Source: Trichomonas vaginalis G3 (taxonomy: Eukaryota > Parabasalia > Trichomonadida > Trichomonadidae). From it: 64,000 nt of DNA. Below, piece by piece: positions 1 through 10,286 of the stretch (position 1 is its first letter; each line of letters opens with the position of its first letter). Position numbers and translations under genes: made by a program. The stretch covers positions 18,249,319-18,313,318 of the forward strand of contig NC_067206.1 in assembly GCF_026262505.1 (NCBI RefSeq), given 5' to 3'. Under the pieces are notes generated by a model, which was not told the DNA's origin, ran no database searches, and worked only from the letters and a program-made list of their open reading frames with translations.

Positions 1-640
1 TAGTACTTCTGGTCAATTTGACCAAACCGTCAATTCGTTCAAGATATTATAAAGAAGTCTAAGTTAGTATGTATAAAGGATACTGAGTTGTTAGATTGGA
101 TAAAGAGTACCAAAGAAGAGTTTTGAAGTATAAATGCTATAAATGAGTATATAAATTCTAAGTTCAAAGACCCTAATGAGGAAATGCAGAGAATATTAGA
201 GAAGAAACACTTCAGAAACAAACAGAAAGAGATAGAATACATTTCGAAGAAATTGCAATCTTACGATTGGAAGACTTACCCTCATAGATGTCTTCTATCT
301 TAGATGATTCGCCTCTCATCCTTTGTTAAAGAACAGAGAACAAGACATGTGTCGAATTCTTAAGAAGCTCAGACACTTTAACATCTCAGTCGTAATATGT
401 GTACAGACAGCAAAGAGTTAAGTAAGGATGTAAAGAGAATACTTACTGACATAATACTTTCCCCGGATTGTCCGAAGACGATTTCATGGAACTTATGAAA
501 GAGTCCATGGCAGGTAAGTTGTGACAGACATGAACTATGGGAGAAGTACAAAGTCATACAAGACCCTCATACTTCTTTCAGAATTCATATCTACGCAAAC
601 AAAGTTCAAATTGTAAAAAGTCAAGCTTGAAAAAATGTAA
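1..640 (+). pseudogene. Packaging ATPase relic, 3' part (Maverick copy 1)
   Basis: This stretch repeats 9,653-10,290, the middle and end of the packaging ATPase gene, in the same direction. It enters the window already inside the gene. It is broken, with several breaks. A third, also broken, copy lies at 4,575-5,473. The near identity to the whole copy suggests a recent duplication, or an assembly of several near-identical Mavericks. Confidence 0.75.
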
Positions 641-734
641 GTGTTTTCGTCTTAGTAAGTCTGTTGTGGTGCTGGGTCTGTCGTTCTTCTGGCTTTGGAA
701 GGCATTCAGGAAGAGAAACGTCAGTCATCCGTTT

Positions 735-1030
735 GTGTCCTGTCGGAAGGAAGAGTTCTTCCTGTCGGAAGAAAATTTTTTTCCTGTCGGATGGAAAAAT
801 TTTTCCTGTCGGATGGAAAATTTTTTTCTTTCGGATGGAAAATTTTTTTCTGAAGTTCGACCAAAAAGTTCTCAATTTTCGAAAATTTGAATGGTTTACG
901 GACGGACAACTGGAAAAATTTTTCCAGTTGGAAGGAAAATTTTTTTTCTGTCGGATGGAAAATTTTTTTTCTGTTGGAAGGAAGATTCTTCCTGTTGTCG
1001 GGAAAATTTTTTCCTGTTGGAAGGAAGGAC
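735..1030. repeat. Strand-symmetric minisatellite, copy 1
   Basis: Tandem units of about 20-22 bp built as GGAAAAATTTTTCC plus TGTCGGAT spacers. The core is its own reverse complement, so both strands read alike. Similar tracts lie at 10,385-10,685 and 14,860-15,150. Open frames over this tract on either strand are low-complexity and are not genes. Confidence 0.85.
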
Positions 1031-1167
1031 TCGGAATGCCAGAAGGATTTGACGAGGCAATTTACCTAATTGAGCTACTTGAGCCATCTGAAGTCAAGCG
1101 TAAAAATAAAGAGTTCATTTTACTCTGCTTGTTTTGAAGTTGTCAAAATACTCTGTTATTTTTTCTT

Positions 1168-1571
1168 TCAGTAGCGTAAGTCTTCTTTGAAGGTAAGAAT
1201 TGTACAACCTTTCATATCATAGTGTGTTTGAGGTAACGTATCTTGAACTATTTGTTTCACATCTTCATTCGGTGTCATTGAAATCGGTAAGTTTTCGCGA
1301 TAGAACCAATTTCTGTCAGATTTGTAAATCTTAGCAAGGTCGTAAAAGCTTTTGTTGTTTCTTCTGACTAAATGCAACATAACCATATCTCTGTCTTCTT
1401 CATTTTCCATCTCTTCAGTATAAATCATATACTTATAGTTCTTTTCCTTTCCTTTTGGTACCGAACGTGGTATTCTTTTCTGAATGCTTTTGTCTTTTGC
1501 TTCAATGACTTCATCTTTTGCATGAAGTTTCTTTTCCATCTCTTCACGTTCTTGTCTATGAATTTCGTCTA
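1168..1571 (-). pseudogene. KilA-N family gene, 3' part (Maverick copy)
   Basis: Nearly identical to 10,818-11,221 and encodes the C-terminal half of the KilA-N protein annotated at 10,773-11,483. The copy ends abruptly at about 1,571, where the sequence switches to a copy of the methyltransferase gene in the opposite sense. It is a fragment of the virus-like element. Confidence 0.7.
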
Positions 1572-2299
1572 TGGTCTAACATTTGTAGATTTGTTCGGTG
1601 GAAGTTTCTATATATCCCATTTGTGCCATATAATATTCCCAGACTCAAAGATTATATGCAATGACTTCGACAACTATATGGACCGTCTCAAACATATTCC
1701 AGACACAAACAAAATATTGAAAGAGTTAAAAGAAAAGATACCTATAGGTAAGATGGAACGTATACCATTAGATAAGAAAAATACTGTCAGAGAGGTTTTG
1801 AAAAAGGCAGAGTATATTGACTGGGATAGTATATCTGCTAGACTATTATATAGTGGTGCTATAAGAGTTCATGACATTGAAACACTTATGTCAAAAGTTT
1901 TATATCTTAACTATACAAATGTTTTCAAAGAGAACATAGAAAAATATATTGAGGGTATAGAGTTTGTGAGATGTCATTGGACAGAGTTGTATGAAAAATA
2001 TAAAGACAAGGAAAATGTTTCTTTATAGTGGACCGCCGTTCTATAACACATGGGATTTTCAATACCAAGTAGACTGGACTTTGAGAGACTCTTTAGAAAC
2101 TTTAGACGTTTTACATAACCATCCATGCTTTTACTTTACATCCGATAAAAGTGGTTTGGAAAGTGTCATGAGATGGTTAGAGGACATACATGACTATGAG
2201 TTTAGATACGATAAGATAGAATATGAGAGAGGTCCTATAAACTGGAGAAAGTGTCATAACAAAGAAATTTTACTAGTAAGTAAATGTGGTTTGAAATAG
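1572..2299 (+). pseudogene. D12-class adenine methyltransferase relic (Maverick copy)
   Basis: This is an inverted copy of most of the methyltransferase gene at 22,485-23,303. The 5' end is absent because the copy starts at a rearrangement junction. The block FVDLFGGSFYIS, typical of the AdoMet-binding part of D12 enzymes, is visible near its start. It is broken, about two breaks including the junction. Confidence 0.75.
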
Positions 2300-2415
2300 G
2301 ACTACTTGTTTTAGGTTTTTTCCATTGTGTCATTTACTTATTTGACGTGGCAGAAAGATATAGAGAATATGAAGATGAACCAATGCCTGCAAATGTTCAG
2401 TATATGTACTCGTAA
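2284..2415 (+). CDS. 43-residue single-pass membrane protein (Maverick)
   Basis: A short frame starting MWFEIGLLVLGFFHCV overlaps the last 16 bases of the methyltransferase copy in another frame. Residues 4 to about 20 are a hydrophobic span and the tail is charged (KYREYEDEP type). The same frame with nearly the same protein is present at 22,369-22,500 (minus strand), also overlapping the methyltransferase end. Conservation in both copies supports a real gene. The function is unknown. Overlap suggests coupled expression with the methyltransferase, which is inference. Confidence 0.55.
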   Translation: MWFEIGLLVLGFFHCVIYLFDVAERYREYEDEPMPANVQYMYS

Positions 2416-2438
2416 GAGATATTTTTATCTAATATTAA

Positions 2439-2801
2439 ATGGACGCACAGAACTTAGCGAATGCACAGCAACCTGGACAACCAAACCCAGAGAATATTCC
2501 AAATGAAGTTAGAATACAAACTGCAATGGCAAACTATGGTCAAGTGCCAACAGATGTACAAATGCAAACTGCCATGTCAAATGACGCTGCGTTAGGTTTG
2601 CCACCATGGTATGCAAATATGAGATGGAAAGAGTTTTATACAAACCCCGAAGTGGGATATAAACAACTCTATGCAGATGACGCGAACACAGGAGTTGACC
2701 CAGAGTATGTTTTCTACCAGAGGAGAAATAGAATGTATGAGCTCCAGTTAAAGAATGCTATGGAACTCAGAAGGAAACGTAAGAGACTAGGTGGACATTA
2801 G
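2439..2801 (+). CDS. 120-residue Gln/Asn-rich Maverick protein, copy
   Basis: The protein begins MDAQNLANAQQPGQPN and carries two near-repeats of the pattern VxxQTAMxN (about residues 25-50), then a Tyr/Arg-rich basic tail ending KRKRLGGH. It is almost identical to 21,983-22,345. The frame looks whole. The leader TTTTTATCTAATATTAAATG matches the one before the other copy. Not recognised. Position beside the pVI-like gene suggests a small structural protein, which is inference. Confidence 0.6.
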   Translation: MDAQNLANAQQPGQPNPENIPNEVRIQTAMANYGQVPTDVQMQTAMSNDAALGLPPWYANMRWKEFYTNPEVGYKQLYADDANTGVDPEYVFYQRRNRMYELQLKNAMELRRKRKRLGGH

Positions 2802-2819
2802 ATTTTTACATATAGTAAA

Positions 2820-3062
2820 ATGGGTTTCTTCAGTAAGATAGGAAACTTCTTTCGAAATGTTGGAAGAGGTATATGGAATGGAATAAAAAACCGTAGGAAG
2901 AGGAATTTGGAACGGAGTCAAAAATATTGGTAAAAGAGTAGGTCAGTTCGTTGGTATTATACCTAAAGACCCTGAACCAGAAGAACAAGCTCCTGTTATA
3001 CAACAGCCTGAACCTGCACCACAGTCTAGTTGGCAACCAAATCCAACACCTCAACCGTATTA
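2820..3062 (+). pseudogene. pVI-like amphipathic small protein, broken copy (Maverick)
   Basis: Copy of the gene at 21,722-21,964, in opposite orientation relative to the window. The start MGFFSKIGNFFRNVGRGIW predicts a glycine-rich amphipathic helix and the end is Pro/Gln-rich. The leader TTTTTACATATAGTAAAATG is shared with the other copy. About one break. Confidence 0.65.
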
Positions 3063-3221
3063 AAAAATTATATTTTTACCGTTCGATAGTAGTTGTATAT
3101 GAAACTAAGTTCTAAGTAAAACGCATGGTATAATGGAATTATTTTCTTTTTCTTCCATCTGTAGTAAACCATACTTGAAAGTCTGAAATACTTCCACTTG
3201 ATGTTGCAAACTTCAATTAGG
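3063..3221 (-). pseudogene. 3' end of the 282-residue Maverick protein, fragment
   Basis: Repeats the last part of 20,869-21,717 in inverted orientation. It ends at about 3,221, where the sequence changes to a copy of the SF3 helicase gene. The switch marks a rearrangement junction inside the virus-like element. Confidence 0.65.
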
Positions 3222-3652
3222 TTTCAAAAACAATGTTGTTCCGATGAAGTTAGAAAGTTCTGACAGAAGATATGTAGTTGTCAGAACGTCAGATTCTCAT
3301 ATGCAGATACAGAATATTTTGAACGACTTAGCAGAAACTTTGACATCTGACTTTTACAACCACTTGTTCTATATTTCATGACATTAGATATTTCTAAGTT
3401 CAATCCAGACAAATTCCACATACCGAAGAGAGACAAACATTGTTAGAAGCAAACAAGAGTGTATATGAACTGTTCATAGATGAAACTGACTTTGTGTCAT
3501 TAGATGAAAGGTCATTGTACGATTCGTATAAACAATATTGGTCAAGAATATGGTTTATATGGCAGCTTCTAAAACGAACATTCTTGGCAAATGTCAAAAG
3601 TCTTTTAGATGTTCAGAATGGTGTATATACAAAGAAAATTTTTTATGAGTAA
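3222..3652 (+). pseudogene. SF3 helicase relic, 3' part (Maverick copy)
   Basis: Repeats 8,023-8,454, the C-terminal third of the SF3 helicase gene, with the same stop and the same downstream T-rich spacer. Broken, with several breaks. Together with the next features it forms a degraded copy of the whole 8.0-10.33 kb block. Confidence 0.7.
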
Positions 3653-3685
3653 TATTTAAAAAATTTTTTTATCCGATAGAAAAGA

Positions 3686-4108
3686 TGTACGAAATATATT
3701 TCAGTAAAAAGTATGTCAGGACTTAAAGAAGAACTAGACCCATTCACATATTTGAATGTTACTTCTACCATTTTGAAAAGTCTTCATTCAGCAAAGTTTG
3801 GAACATCGAACCAGTTTAAGTTTGCTATTGTGACTAAAAATGGTGCGAAATTGTGAAGACTTAGACATAGAAGGTTTGTTAGCAGTCAAGAGAAGTTTTG
3901 ACAGAAGGTTCTCAAACCTTAAAGAAGGCAAAGCAAACAAACTTGTTATACCTTATGACCAAAGAAAGCAGACGACTATGAATATTATGAGTCTAGAGAT
4001 AGTTGAAGTTCAAGGTAAATTGGGTAAAAAGATTTTAGAGTCTAAGCAGTGTTTGCCCCTAAAGAGGAAGAGAACATTGACATTGACCACAGAAATGTCT
4101 AAAAAAAA
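3686..4108 (+). pseudogene. Unrecognised Maverick gene, broken copy
   Basis: Copy of 8,488-8,906, sharing its order between the helicase and the minus-strand lysine-rich gene. Broken, several breaks. No family was recognised. Confidence 0.55.
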
Positions 4109-4117
4109 TAAAATTTT

Positions 4118-4572
4118 ATTTTTACATGTCATATCTCCCCTTCTCTGGAACTGTTCAGGTTCTTTTCTTCTCTTCTCTACTTTCTTTCTTTCTTTTCTCT
4201 CTTCTTTTTCTGGTGGAGTTATGTCAAATTTGGCGCAACCATATTATGTAAAAGTTCTTTGTCCTTTAATAGCTCATCTATTCTGTTTTTTATTTCATCT
4301 TCAAGAACAGCGCATGTGTCTTCTTTGCATTCTAAGAAGTTTTGTTGACTTATCTCTCAAGAGGCGTCATCTCTGTCAACAAGTCTGTCATTGACAAATT
4401 TTAAGACTTTCTCTGCTTAATGTTTTATGTTCTTGTCATATTCCCAGAAACAGAACTTTAGAACAAATTCACCTTTCTTGTTTACACTATGTAAGATTTT
4501 ATGGCCGACAGATGTTTTGCTGTCGAAAAGTTTGTCTCGAATATAGATAGCGAAATCGCTAGAACATTTTCT
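4118..4572 (-). pseudogene. Lysine-rich Maverick gene, broken copy
   Basis: Copy of the minus-strand gene at 8,955-9,374, including its Lys/Glu-rich end and the divergent spacer it shares with the packaging ATPase. Broken, several breaks. Confidence 0.55.
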
Positions 4573-4574
4573 AA

Positions 4575-5533
4575 AAGAATAAAAATTTAATTTTTCTAAA
4601 AATATGTTAGAAAAAAAGTTGCTGACATTGACAAAAAATTTGAGAATGTTTTAAACAGAACAAAGGAAGTTAGAAAATGCTCAGATAAAGCCTATACATG
4701 ACAAGTTCTTATTTGCTCAGAATGGTATAACAGGTCTAATTGCACCACGTGGGTGGTAAGACTTTCACTTATCTTAAAATGGCTGCACAACACAAGAACA
4801 TAGATGAGAAGAACCATTCTATGAGTTAGTAGTCATTTGTAGTACTTCTGGTCAATTTTGACCAACCGTCAATTCGTTCAAAGATATTATAAGAAGTCTA
4901 AGTTAGTATGTATAAAGGATACTGAGTGTTTAGATTGGATAAAGAACCAAAAGAAGAGTTTTGAAGTATAATGCTATAAATGAGTATATAAAATTCTAAG
5001 TTCAAAGACCCTAATGAGGAAATGCAGAGAATATTAGAGAAAAACACTCAGAAACAAACAGAAGAGATAGAATACATTTCGAAGAAATTGCAATCTTACG
5101 ATTGAAGACTTACCCTCAATAAGATGTCTTCTATTTAGATTGATTTCGCCTCTCATCCTTTGTTAAAGACAGAGAACAAGACATGGTCGAATTTTTAAGA
5201 AGCTCAGACACTTTAACATCTCAGTCGTAATATGTGTACAGACAGCAAAGAGTTTAAGTAAGGATGTAAAGAGAATACTACTGACATAAATCTTTTCCCG
5301 GTTGTCCGAAGACGATTTCATGGAACTTATGAAAGAGTCCATGGCAGGTAAGTTTGACAGACATGACTATGGGAGAAGTACAACAAGTCATACAAGACCC
5401 TCATACTTCTTTCAGATTCATATCTACGCAAACAAAGTTCAAATTGTAAAAAGTCAAGCTGAAAAATGTAAGTGTTTCGTCTTAGTAAGTCTGTTGTGGT
5501 GCTGGGTCCTGTCGGTTCTTGCTGGCTTTGGAA
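4575..5533 (+). pseudogene. Packaging ATPase relic, copy 2 (Maverick)
   Basis: Repeats the ATPase gene of 9,411-10,286 and the first part of the spacer after it. Broken, more than ten small differences affect the frame. The density of single-base length differences is unusual. It could mean an old relic, but also uncorrected sequencing errors in one copy of a multi-copy repeat. Beyond 5,533 the sequence is new. Confidence 0.7.
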
Positions 5534-5803
5534 TGGGTGAGGCATTTACCTTTAGAAATATCTGTAAGTTTTGTTGTTATATTTTTGGTCAACGTCAAGA
5601 ACTTTCACCATCTCGGTTATACCAACTTTCTTTGCTTTATGAAAATATTTAGGTTCAGCAAAGACTGCTATTCTATAACATTTTCATTGTTTGTGTAAAG
5701 AACTATTCTGTCAATGTATTTGTATTGTTTGTGAGTATAAACCTTGTTTTGCTTCAATTCGAAGAGATATCTCGAATACGTCCATCTTTTTATTCGAAGT
5801 AAA
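5534..5803. other. Unassigned Maverick stretch
   Basis: About 270 bp between the end of the duplicated block and the next start codon. A minus-strand frame is partly open here but it is short and unrecognised. It may be the end of a gene cut by the rearrangement at 5,533. Confidence 0.3.
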
Positions 5804-6019
5804 ATGTCATTTCCGAAAAATAGAAGCGTAAGTGTTTCAAAAGGTTTAATGGCGGTGGCAGATGTGAAGTTAAATTCACCAACTCAAACAAACAGTCAAA
5901 GTGTTATTGTCAATGTCAAAGACAGAGATGTTGAAATGGGGAAACCATACGAAGACGAGAATGGTATAACAATTGTTCCTGTAAAGAACCAACATATCCT
6001 GAAGTTAGCAGAGACTTAA
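5804..6019 (+). CDS. 71-residue hypothetical Maverick protein
   Basis: The start at MSFPKNRSVSVSKG is preferred over an upstream in-frame Met because the reading before it has no support. The product is Val/Asn-rich with an acidic middle and no known domain. It is followed at once by further open but short frames, so the gene may once have been longer. Not recognised. Confidence 0.4.
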   Translation: MSFPKNRSVSVSKGLMAVADVKLNSPTQTNSQSVIVNVKDRDVEMGKPYEDENGITIVPVKNQHILKLAET

Positions 6020-6086
6020 GTTCTGTTGCAGATATTCGAAACGACTACCAACAACTGAAAGACAAACTTCAAACTCAGGAGAAGAT

Positions 6087-6380
6087 TTGTCAAGCTTTAA
6101 GTATAATGTTAAACTTGGTCGAACACAACCTGTAAAAGTGAACTCATATGTCATTGCACCTCATGAAGTTTTGAAAGAACTATTGAAACTTTTGACAGAG
6201 GCAGACGATATAAACATCAAAGAAATAGAACCCGACATTAGTTGCTGTGGTGTTTCATATAATGCCATTGACAAGATATACGTTATGAAAGGAGGTGAAA
6301 CGTTGAACTTAAAATATAGTTTCCCAGACGTTATAAAAATATTGATGCGACCACAACATTTCATTAAAATTTATTTGTAA
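6087..6380 (+). CDS. 97-residue hypothetical Maverick protein
   Basis: An open frame of 97 codons, whose stop lies four bases before the start of the next gene. The product is hydrophilic at first, then has a cysteine pair near residue 53 and an aliphatic tail. The tight spacing fits a virus-like gene string. No family was recognised. Confidence 0.45.
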   Translation: MSSFKYNVKLGRTQPVKVNSYVIAPHEVLKELLKLLTEADDINIKEIEPDISCCGVSYNAIDKIYVMKGGETLNLKYSFPDVIKILMRPQHFIKIYL

Positions 6381-6384
6381 GTAA

Positions 6385-7189
6385 ATGGCAGAAGACATAA
6401 TGGTTTATACTATTACGACTAAAAACCCTGAGTCATATAATTCTATAACAACAAACTTACAAAGTCCTCAAGGACGATATTGTAAACTAACCTTAAACAC
6501 AATGACGACTAAAGCCTGTTTTGCTCTTTTGACACCAGAAGACTTTATTGTTGTGAATGGTAAAAAATACTCCTTTGAAGATACTTACTCAGATATACCA
6601 CCAACAGGTTTTGTTGACTTATTTAATACTTTACGTACGAGTGTAACATGTGCGCAACTAGAGCAGGTTTCATTATGTTTGGATGTCCGACTGAGTTTAG
6701 TATAAACGATATGAGCTATAATACAAAACTTATTTCTGGTTTTTACTACCAACAGTTTCCTATAACAGGAAAAGGTGTCATACAAGGAATGTCTATTCCA
6801 TTGACATTAAGCACACCAATCTTATATATTGTTTCAAACTTAGGTTCAAAGTGTTATTCGAATGTCGACAGAAACAATTATGACCAAAAGCTACTTATGC
6901 GTATAAACAATACTTTCTCTGTGTTTTGCCTATTGTTCATTCGAATGCAGAATTTTCAACCTTAGTGAACTCAAACACTTTGGCAAGTATAACGTTGACA
7001 TTAGTTGACGCAAACTTTGTTCCTGTAAAACTTTTATGTCCTATGTATTTGTCAATGACGCCAGAAAGTTTCGAATTGGAAGATGCAACTGGTGAAAGTA
7101 TTGTATTACAAGAACAACTTCAACAACAAATAGCTCAAGAACAACAAATGCAACAAATGGAAAAAATGCAACAACAAAGTCAAGAATAA
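6385..7189 (+). pseudogene. Probable minor capsid (penton-like) protein relic (Maverick)
   Basis: About 270 codons of coding sequence spread over more than one frame, broken with about two breaks. The start is MAEDIMVYTITTKNPESYN and the end is a Gln/Met-rich tail. The block ITLTLVDANFVPVKL near the end resembles the last strands of the jelly-roll minor capsid proteins of Polintons. That assignment is inference from pattern and from position upstream of the helicase. A different beta-rich structural protein is possible. Confidence 0.4.
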
Positions 7190-7195
7190 AAAAAT

Positions 7196-7218
7196 ATTAT
7201 TTTTTTATTTTTATAAAA
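7196..7218 (+). promoter_or_regulatory. T-rich Maverick leader before the helicase gene
   Basis: The run TTTTTTATTTTTATAAAAATG ends at the helicase start. Nearly the same run precedes the minus-strand gene starting at 17,413. Host initiator (TCATTT) is absent. A promoter role is inferred from recurrence. Confidence 0.5.
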
Positions 7219-8454
7219 ATGTACAGAATAGATGTTTCAGATTTTTATGACTTCCAAGCATTCAGAAATATGTGTCCATTTAGAGACTATAACAAAGCAG
7301 TCGAGAATTTGAAACGTTTAGTCATTTATGTCGACTCTGCCCCAGAATGTTATGTTATGAAAGAATGGGATGTTGTCTTTAACAAACCAAGAGCAACAAT
7401 AGTGTCTGAGCAAGAATGTAGACAGAAACTTAAGAAAATAAAAGTCGTACAAGTTGGCATGAAGATGTTAGATGCTTGGGATATCTTATTGTCAAAACTT
7501 GAAGATTTTTCAGTTCGTGGTATAAAGTTTTATACACCTTCTCCAAACTTCTATTCTATCTTCACTGGATATAAATATGAACAAGTAGAATGGAAAGAAA
7601 ATATTATAGAAGCTTGGTTAGACCATGTCAAAGAAATTATATGCAATGGAAACGAAAAGGTTTATGAGTATATCTTATGTTGGTTTGCAAACATCTTACA
7701 ACATCCAAGTGCTAAAAATGAAACTGCTCTCATTATAATTGGAAAACAAGGAACAGGTAAGAACACATTCTTTACAGATATTTTGTGCAAACTGTTAGAA
7801 GGTTATTCGAGCCCTAATATGACAAACTTAGAAAACATCTGCGGTAAATTTAACTCTTCAATAGAGAATATGAAACTTATAGTTTGCAATGAACTTCAAA
7901 GTATAGATACAACAAAAGTTTTGAACTCAGATGCTTTGAAGAGTCTTATAACAGATAAAGTTGGAGTTGTTGAAAGAAAATATAAAGACCAAAGAGTTTG
8001 TGAAAATGTTGCAAACTTCATTATGGTTTCAAACAATGTTGTTCCGATGAAGTTAGAAAGTTCTGACAGAAGATATGTAGTTGTCAGAACGTCAGATTCT
8101 CATATGCAAGATACAGAATATTTTGACGACTTAGCAGAAACTTTGACATCTGACTTTTACAACCACTTGTTCTCATATTTCATGACATTAGATATTTCTA
8201 AGTTCAATCCAAGACAAATTCCACATACCGAAGAGAGACAAACATTGTTAGAAGCAAACAAGAGTGTATATGAACTGTTCATAGATGAAACTGACTTTGT
8301 GTCATTAGATGAAAGGTCATTGTACGATTCGTATAAACAATATTGTCAAGAATATGGTTATATGGCAGCTTCTAAACGAACATTCTTGGCAAATGTCAAA
8401 AGTCTTTTAGATGTTCAGAATGGTGTATATACAAAGAAAATTTTTTATGAGTAA
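7219..8454 (+). CDS. SF3-family helicase (D5/virophage-like), Maverick
   Basis: A 411-residue protein with the core of a superfamily 3 helicase: Walker A GKQGTGKNTF at about 175-184, a Walker B-like LIVCNEL near 227, sensor NFIMVSNN near 272, and SSDRRYVVV near 288 with the expected arginine. SF3 helicases unwind DNA during replication of small DNA viruses and of some poxvirus and virophage relatives. No primase domain is evident in the N-terminal 120 residues. The C-terminal winged region (about 325-411) fits D5-type proteins. The frame looks whole. Its C-terminal part is duplicated at 3,222-3,652. Confidence 0.8.
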   Translation: MYRIDVSDFYDFQAFRNMCPFRDYNKAVENLKRLVIYVDSAPECYVMKEWDVVFNKPRATIVSEQECRQKLKKIKVVQVGMKMLDAWDILLSKLEDFSVRGIKFYTPSPNFYSIFTGYKYEQVEWKENIIEAWLDHVKEIICNGNEKVYEYILCWFANILQHPSAKNETALIIIGKQGTGKNTFFTDILCKLLEGYSSPNMTNLENICGKFNSSIENMKLIVCNELQSIDTTKVLNSDALKSLITDKVGVVERKYKDQRVCENVANFIMVSNNVVPMKLESSDRRYVVVRTSDSHMQDTEYFDDLAETLTSDFYNHLFSYFMTLDISKFNPRQIPHTEERQTLLEANKSVYELFIDETDFVSLDERSLYDSYKQYCQEYGYMAASKRTFLANVKSLLDVQNGVYTKKIFYE

Positions 8455-8487
8455 ATTTTAAAAAAATTTTTTTTATCCGATAGAAAA

Positions 8488-8906
8488 GATGACGAAATAT
8501 ATTTCAGTAAACAAGTACATGTCAGGACTTAAAGAAGAACTAGACCCATTCACATATTTAATGTTTACTTCTACCATTTTGAAAAGTCTTCATTCAGCAA
8601 AGTTTGGAACATCGAACCAGTTAAGTTTGCTATTGTGACTAAAAATGGTGCGAAATTTGAAGACTTAGACATAGAAGGTTGTTAGCAGTCAAAGAAAGTT
8701 TTGACAGAAGGTTCTCAAACCTTAAAGAAGGCAAAGCATACAAACTTGTTATACCTTATGAACCAAAGAAAGCAGACGACTATGAATATTATGAGTCTAA
8801 GATAGTTGAAGTTCAAGGTAAATTGGGTAAAAAGATTTTAGAGTCTAAGCCAGTGTTTGCCCCTAAAGAGGAAGAGAACATTGACATTGACCCAGAAATG
8901 TTCTAA
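8488..8906 (+). pseudogene. Unrecognised Maverick gene, broken
   Basis: Starts MTKYISVNKYMSGLKEELDP and ends in an acidic, Lys/Glu-rich segment closing IDIDPEMF. Broken, about two breaks. It lies 33 bases after the helicase stop with a T-rich leader. No family was recognised. Placement next to helicase and ATPase suggests a replication or packaging role, which is only inference. Confidence 0.5.
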
Positions 8907-8954
8907 AAATAAAATTTTATTTTTACATGTCATATCTCCTTCTCTGGAACTGTT

Positions 8955-9374
8955 TCAGGTTCTTTTCTTCTCTTCTTCTACTTTCTTTTCTTTCTTTTCT
9001 CTCTTCTTCTTTTCTGGTGGAGTTATGTCAAATTTGGCGCAACCATATTTATGTAAAAGTTCTTTGTCCTTTAATAGCTCATCTATTCTGTTTTTTATTT
9101 CATCTTCAAGAACAGCGCATGTGTCTTCTTTGCATTCTAAGAAGTTTTGTTGGACTTCATCTCTCCAAGAGGCGTCATCTCTGTCAACAAGTCTGTCATT
9201 GACAAATTTTAAGACTTCTCTGCTTAATGTTTTATGGTTCTTGTCATATTCCCAGAAACAGAACTTTAGAACAAATTCACCTTTCTTGTTTACACTATGT
9301 AAGATTTTATGGTCGACAGATGTTTTGCTGTCGAAAAGTTTGTCTCGAATATAGATAGCGAAATCGCTAGACAT
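8955..9374 (-). CDS. 139-residue lysine-rich Maverick protein, unrecognised
   Basis: Begins MSSDFAIYIRDKLFD and ends in a Lys/Glu-rich run (KKKREKKEKKVEEEKK). The middle is helical with Trp and Cys residues but shows no known motif. It diverges from the packaging ATPase gene with only 36 bp between start codons. A broken copy lies at 4,118-4,572. The frame looks whole. Confidence 0.5.
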   Translation of the reverse strand: MSSDFAIYIRDKLFDSKTSVDHKILHSVNKKGEFVLKFCFWEYDKNHKTLSREVLKFVNDRLVDRDDASWRDEVQQNFLECKEDTCAVLEDEIKNRIDELLKDKELLHKYGCAKFDITPPEKKKREKKEKKVEEEKKRT

Positions 9375-9410
9375 TTTCTAAAAGATAAAAATTTTAATTT
9401 TTCTAAAAAT
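9375..9410. promoter_or_regulatory. 36-bp divergent promoter between two Maverick genes
   Basis: Two start codons face away from each other with 36 bp between them. The spacer is only A/T runs of the type AAAAATTTTAATTTTTC. It must supply both leaders. See also the 18-bp divergent spacer at 20,851. Confidence 0.5.
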
Positions 9411-10286
9411 ATGTTAGAAAAAAAGTTTGCTGACATTGACAAAAAATTTGAGAATGTTTTAAACAAGAACAAGAGGAAGTTAGAAAATGCTCAGATAAAG
9501 CCTATACATGACAAGTTCTTATTTGCTCAGAATGGTATAACAGGTCTAATTGCACCACCTGGGTCGGGTAAGACTTTCACTTATCTTAAAATGGCTGCAC
9601 AACAACAAGAACTAGATGAGAAGAACCCATTCTATGAGTTAGTAGTCATTTGTAGTACTTCTGGTCAATTTGACCAAACCGTCAATTCGTTCAAAGATAT
9701 TATAAAGAAGTCTAAGTTAGTATGTATAAAGGATACTGAGTTGTTAGATTGGATAAAGAAGTACCAAAGAAGAGTTTTGAAGTATAATGCTATAAATGAG
9801 TATATAAATTCTAAGTTCAAAGACCCTAATGAGGAAATGCAGAGAATATTAGAGAAGAAACACTTCAGAAACAAACAGAAAGAGATAGAATACATTTCGA
9901 AGAAATTGCAATCTTACGATTGGAAGACTTACCCTCATAGATGTCTTCTTATCTTAGATGATTTCGCCTCTCATCCTTTGTTAAAGAACAGAGAACAAGA
10001 CATGTGTCGAATTCTTAAGAAGCTCAGACACTTTAACATCTCAGTCGTAATATGTGTACAGACAGCAAAGAGTTTAAGTAAGGATGTAAAGAGAATACTT
10101 ACTGACATAATACTTTTCCCCGGATTGTCCGAAGACGATTTCATGGAACTTATGAAAGAGTCCATGGCAGGTAAGTTTGACAGACATGAACTATGGGAGA
10201 AGTACAAAGTCATACAAGACCCTCATACTTCTTTCAGAATTCATATCTACGCAAACAAAGTTCAAATTGTAAAAAGTCAAGCTTGA
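9411..10286 (+). CDS. A32/HerA-type DNA-packaging ATPase (Maverick)
   Basis: About 291 residues from the Met just after the A/T spacer; an upstream in-frame start at 9,309 would overlap the divergent gene and is not preferred. Walker A is APPGSGKTFT (about 48-57) and Walker B is LLILDDFASH (about 188-197), followed by a sensor-like block SVVICVQTAKSL. This pattern is that of the FtsK/HerA-like ATPases that pump DNA into capsids in Polintons, virophages and NCLDVs (A32 family). The frame looks whole. Two broken copies lie at 1-640 and 4,575-5,473. Confidence 0.8.
   Translation: MLEKKFADIDKKFENVLNKNKRKLENAQIKPIHDKFLFAQNGITGLIAPPGSGKTFTYLKMAAQQQELDEKNPFYELVVICSTSGQFDQTVNSFKDIIKKSKLVCIKDTELLDWIKKYQRRVLKYNAINEYINSKFKDPNEEMQRILEKKHFRNKQKEIEYISKKLQSYDWKTYPHRCLLILDDFASHPLLKNREQDMCRILKKLRHFNISVVICVQTAKSLSKDVKRILTDIILFPGLSEDDFMELMKESMAGKFDRHELWEKYKVIQDPHTSFRIHIYANKVQIVKSQA

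Noticed and set aside
621-1137. Lys/Phe-rich proteins on both strands over the minisatellite
   Set aside because: The unit is strand-symmetric, which opens frames on both strands; composition is artificial and start sites are inside repeats.
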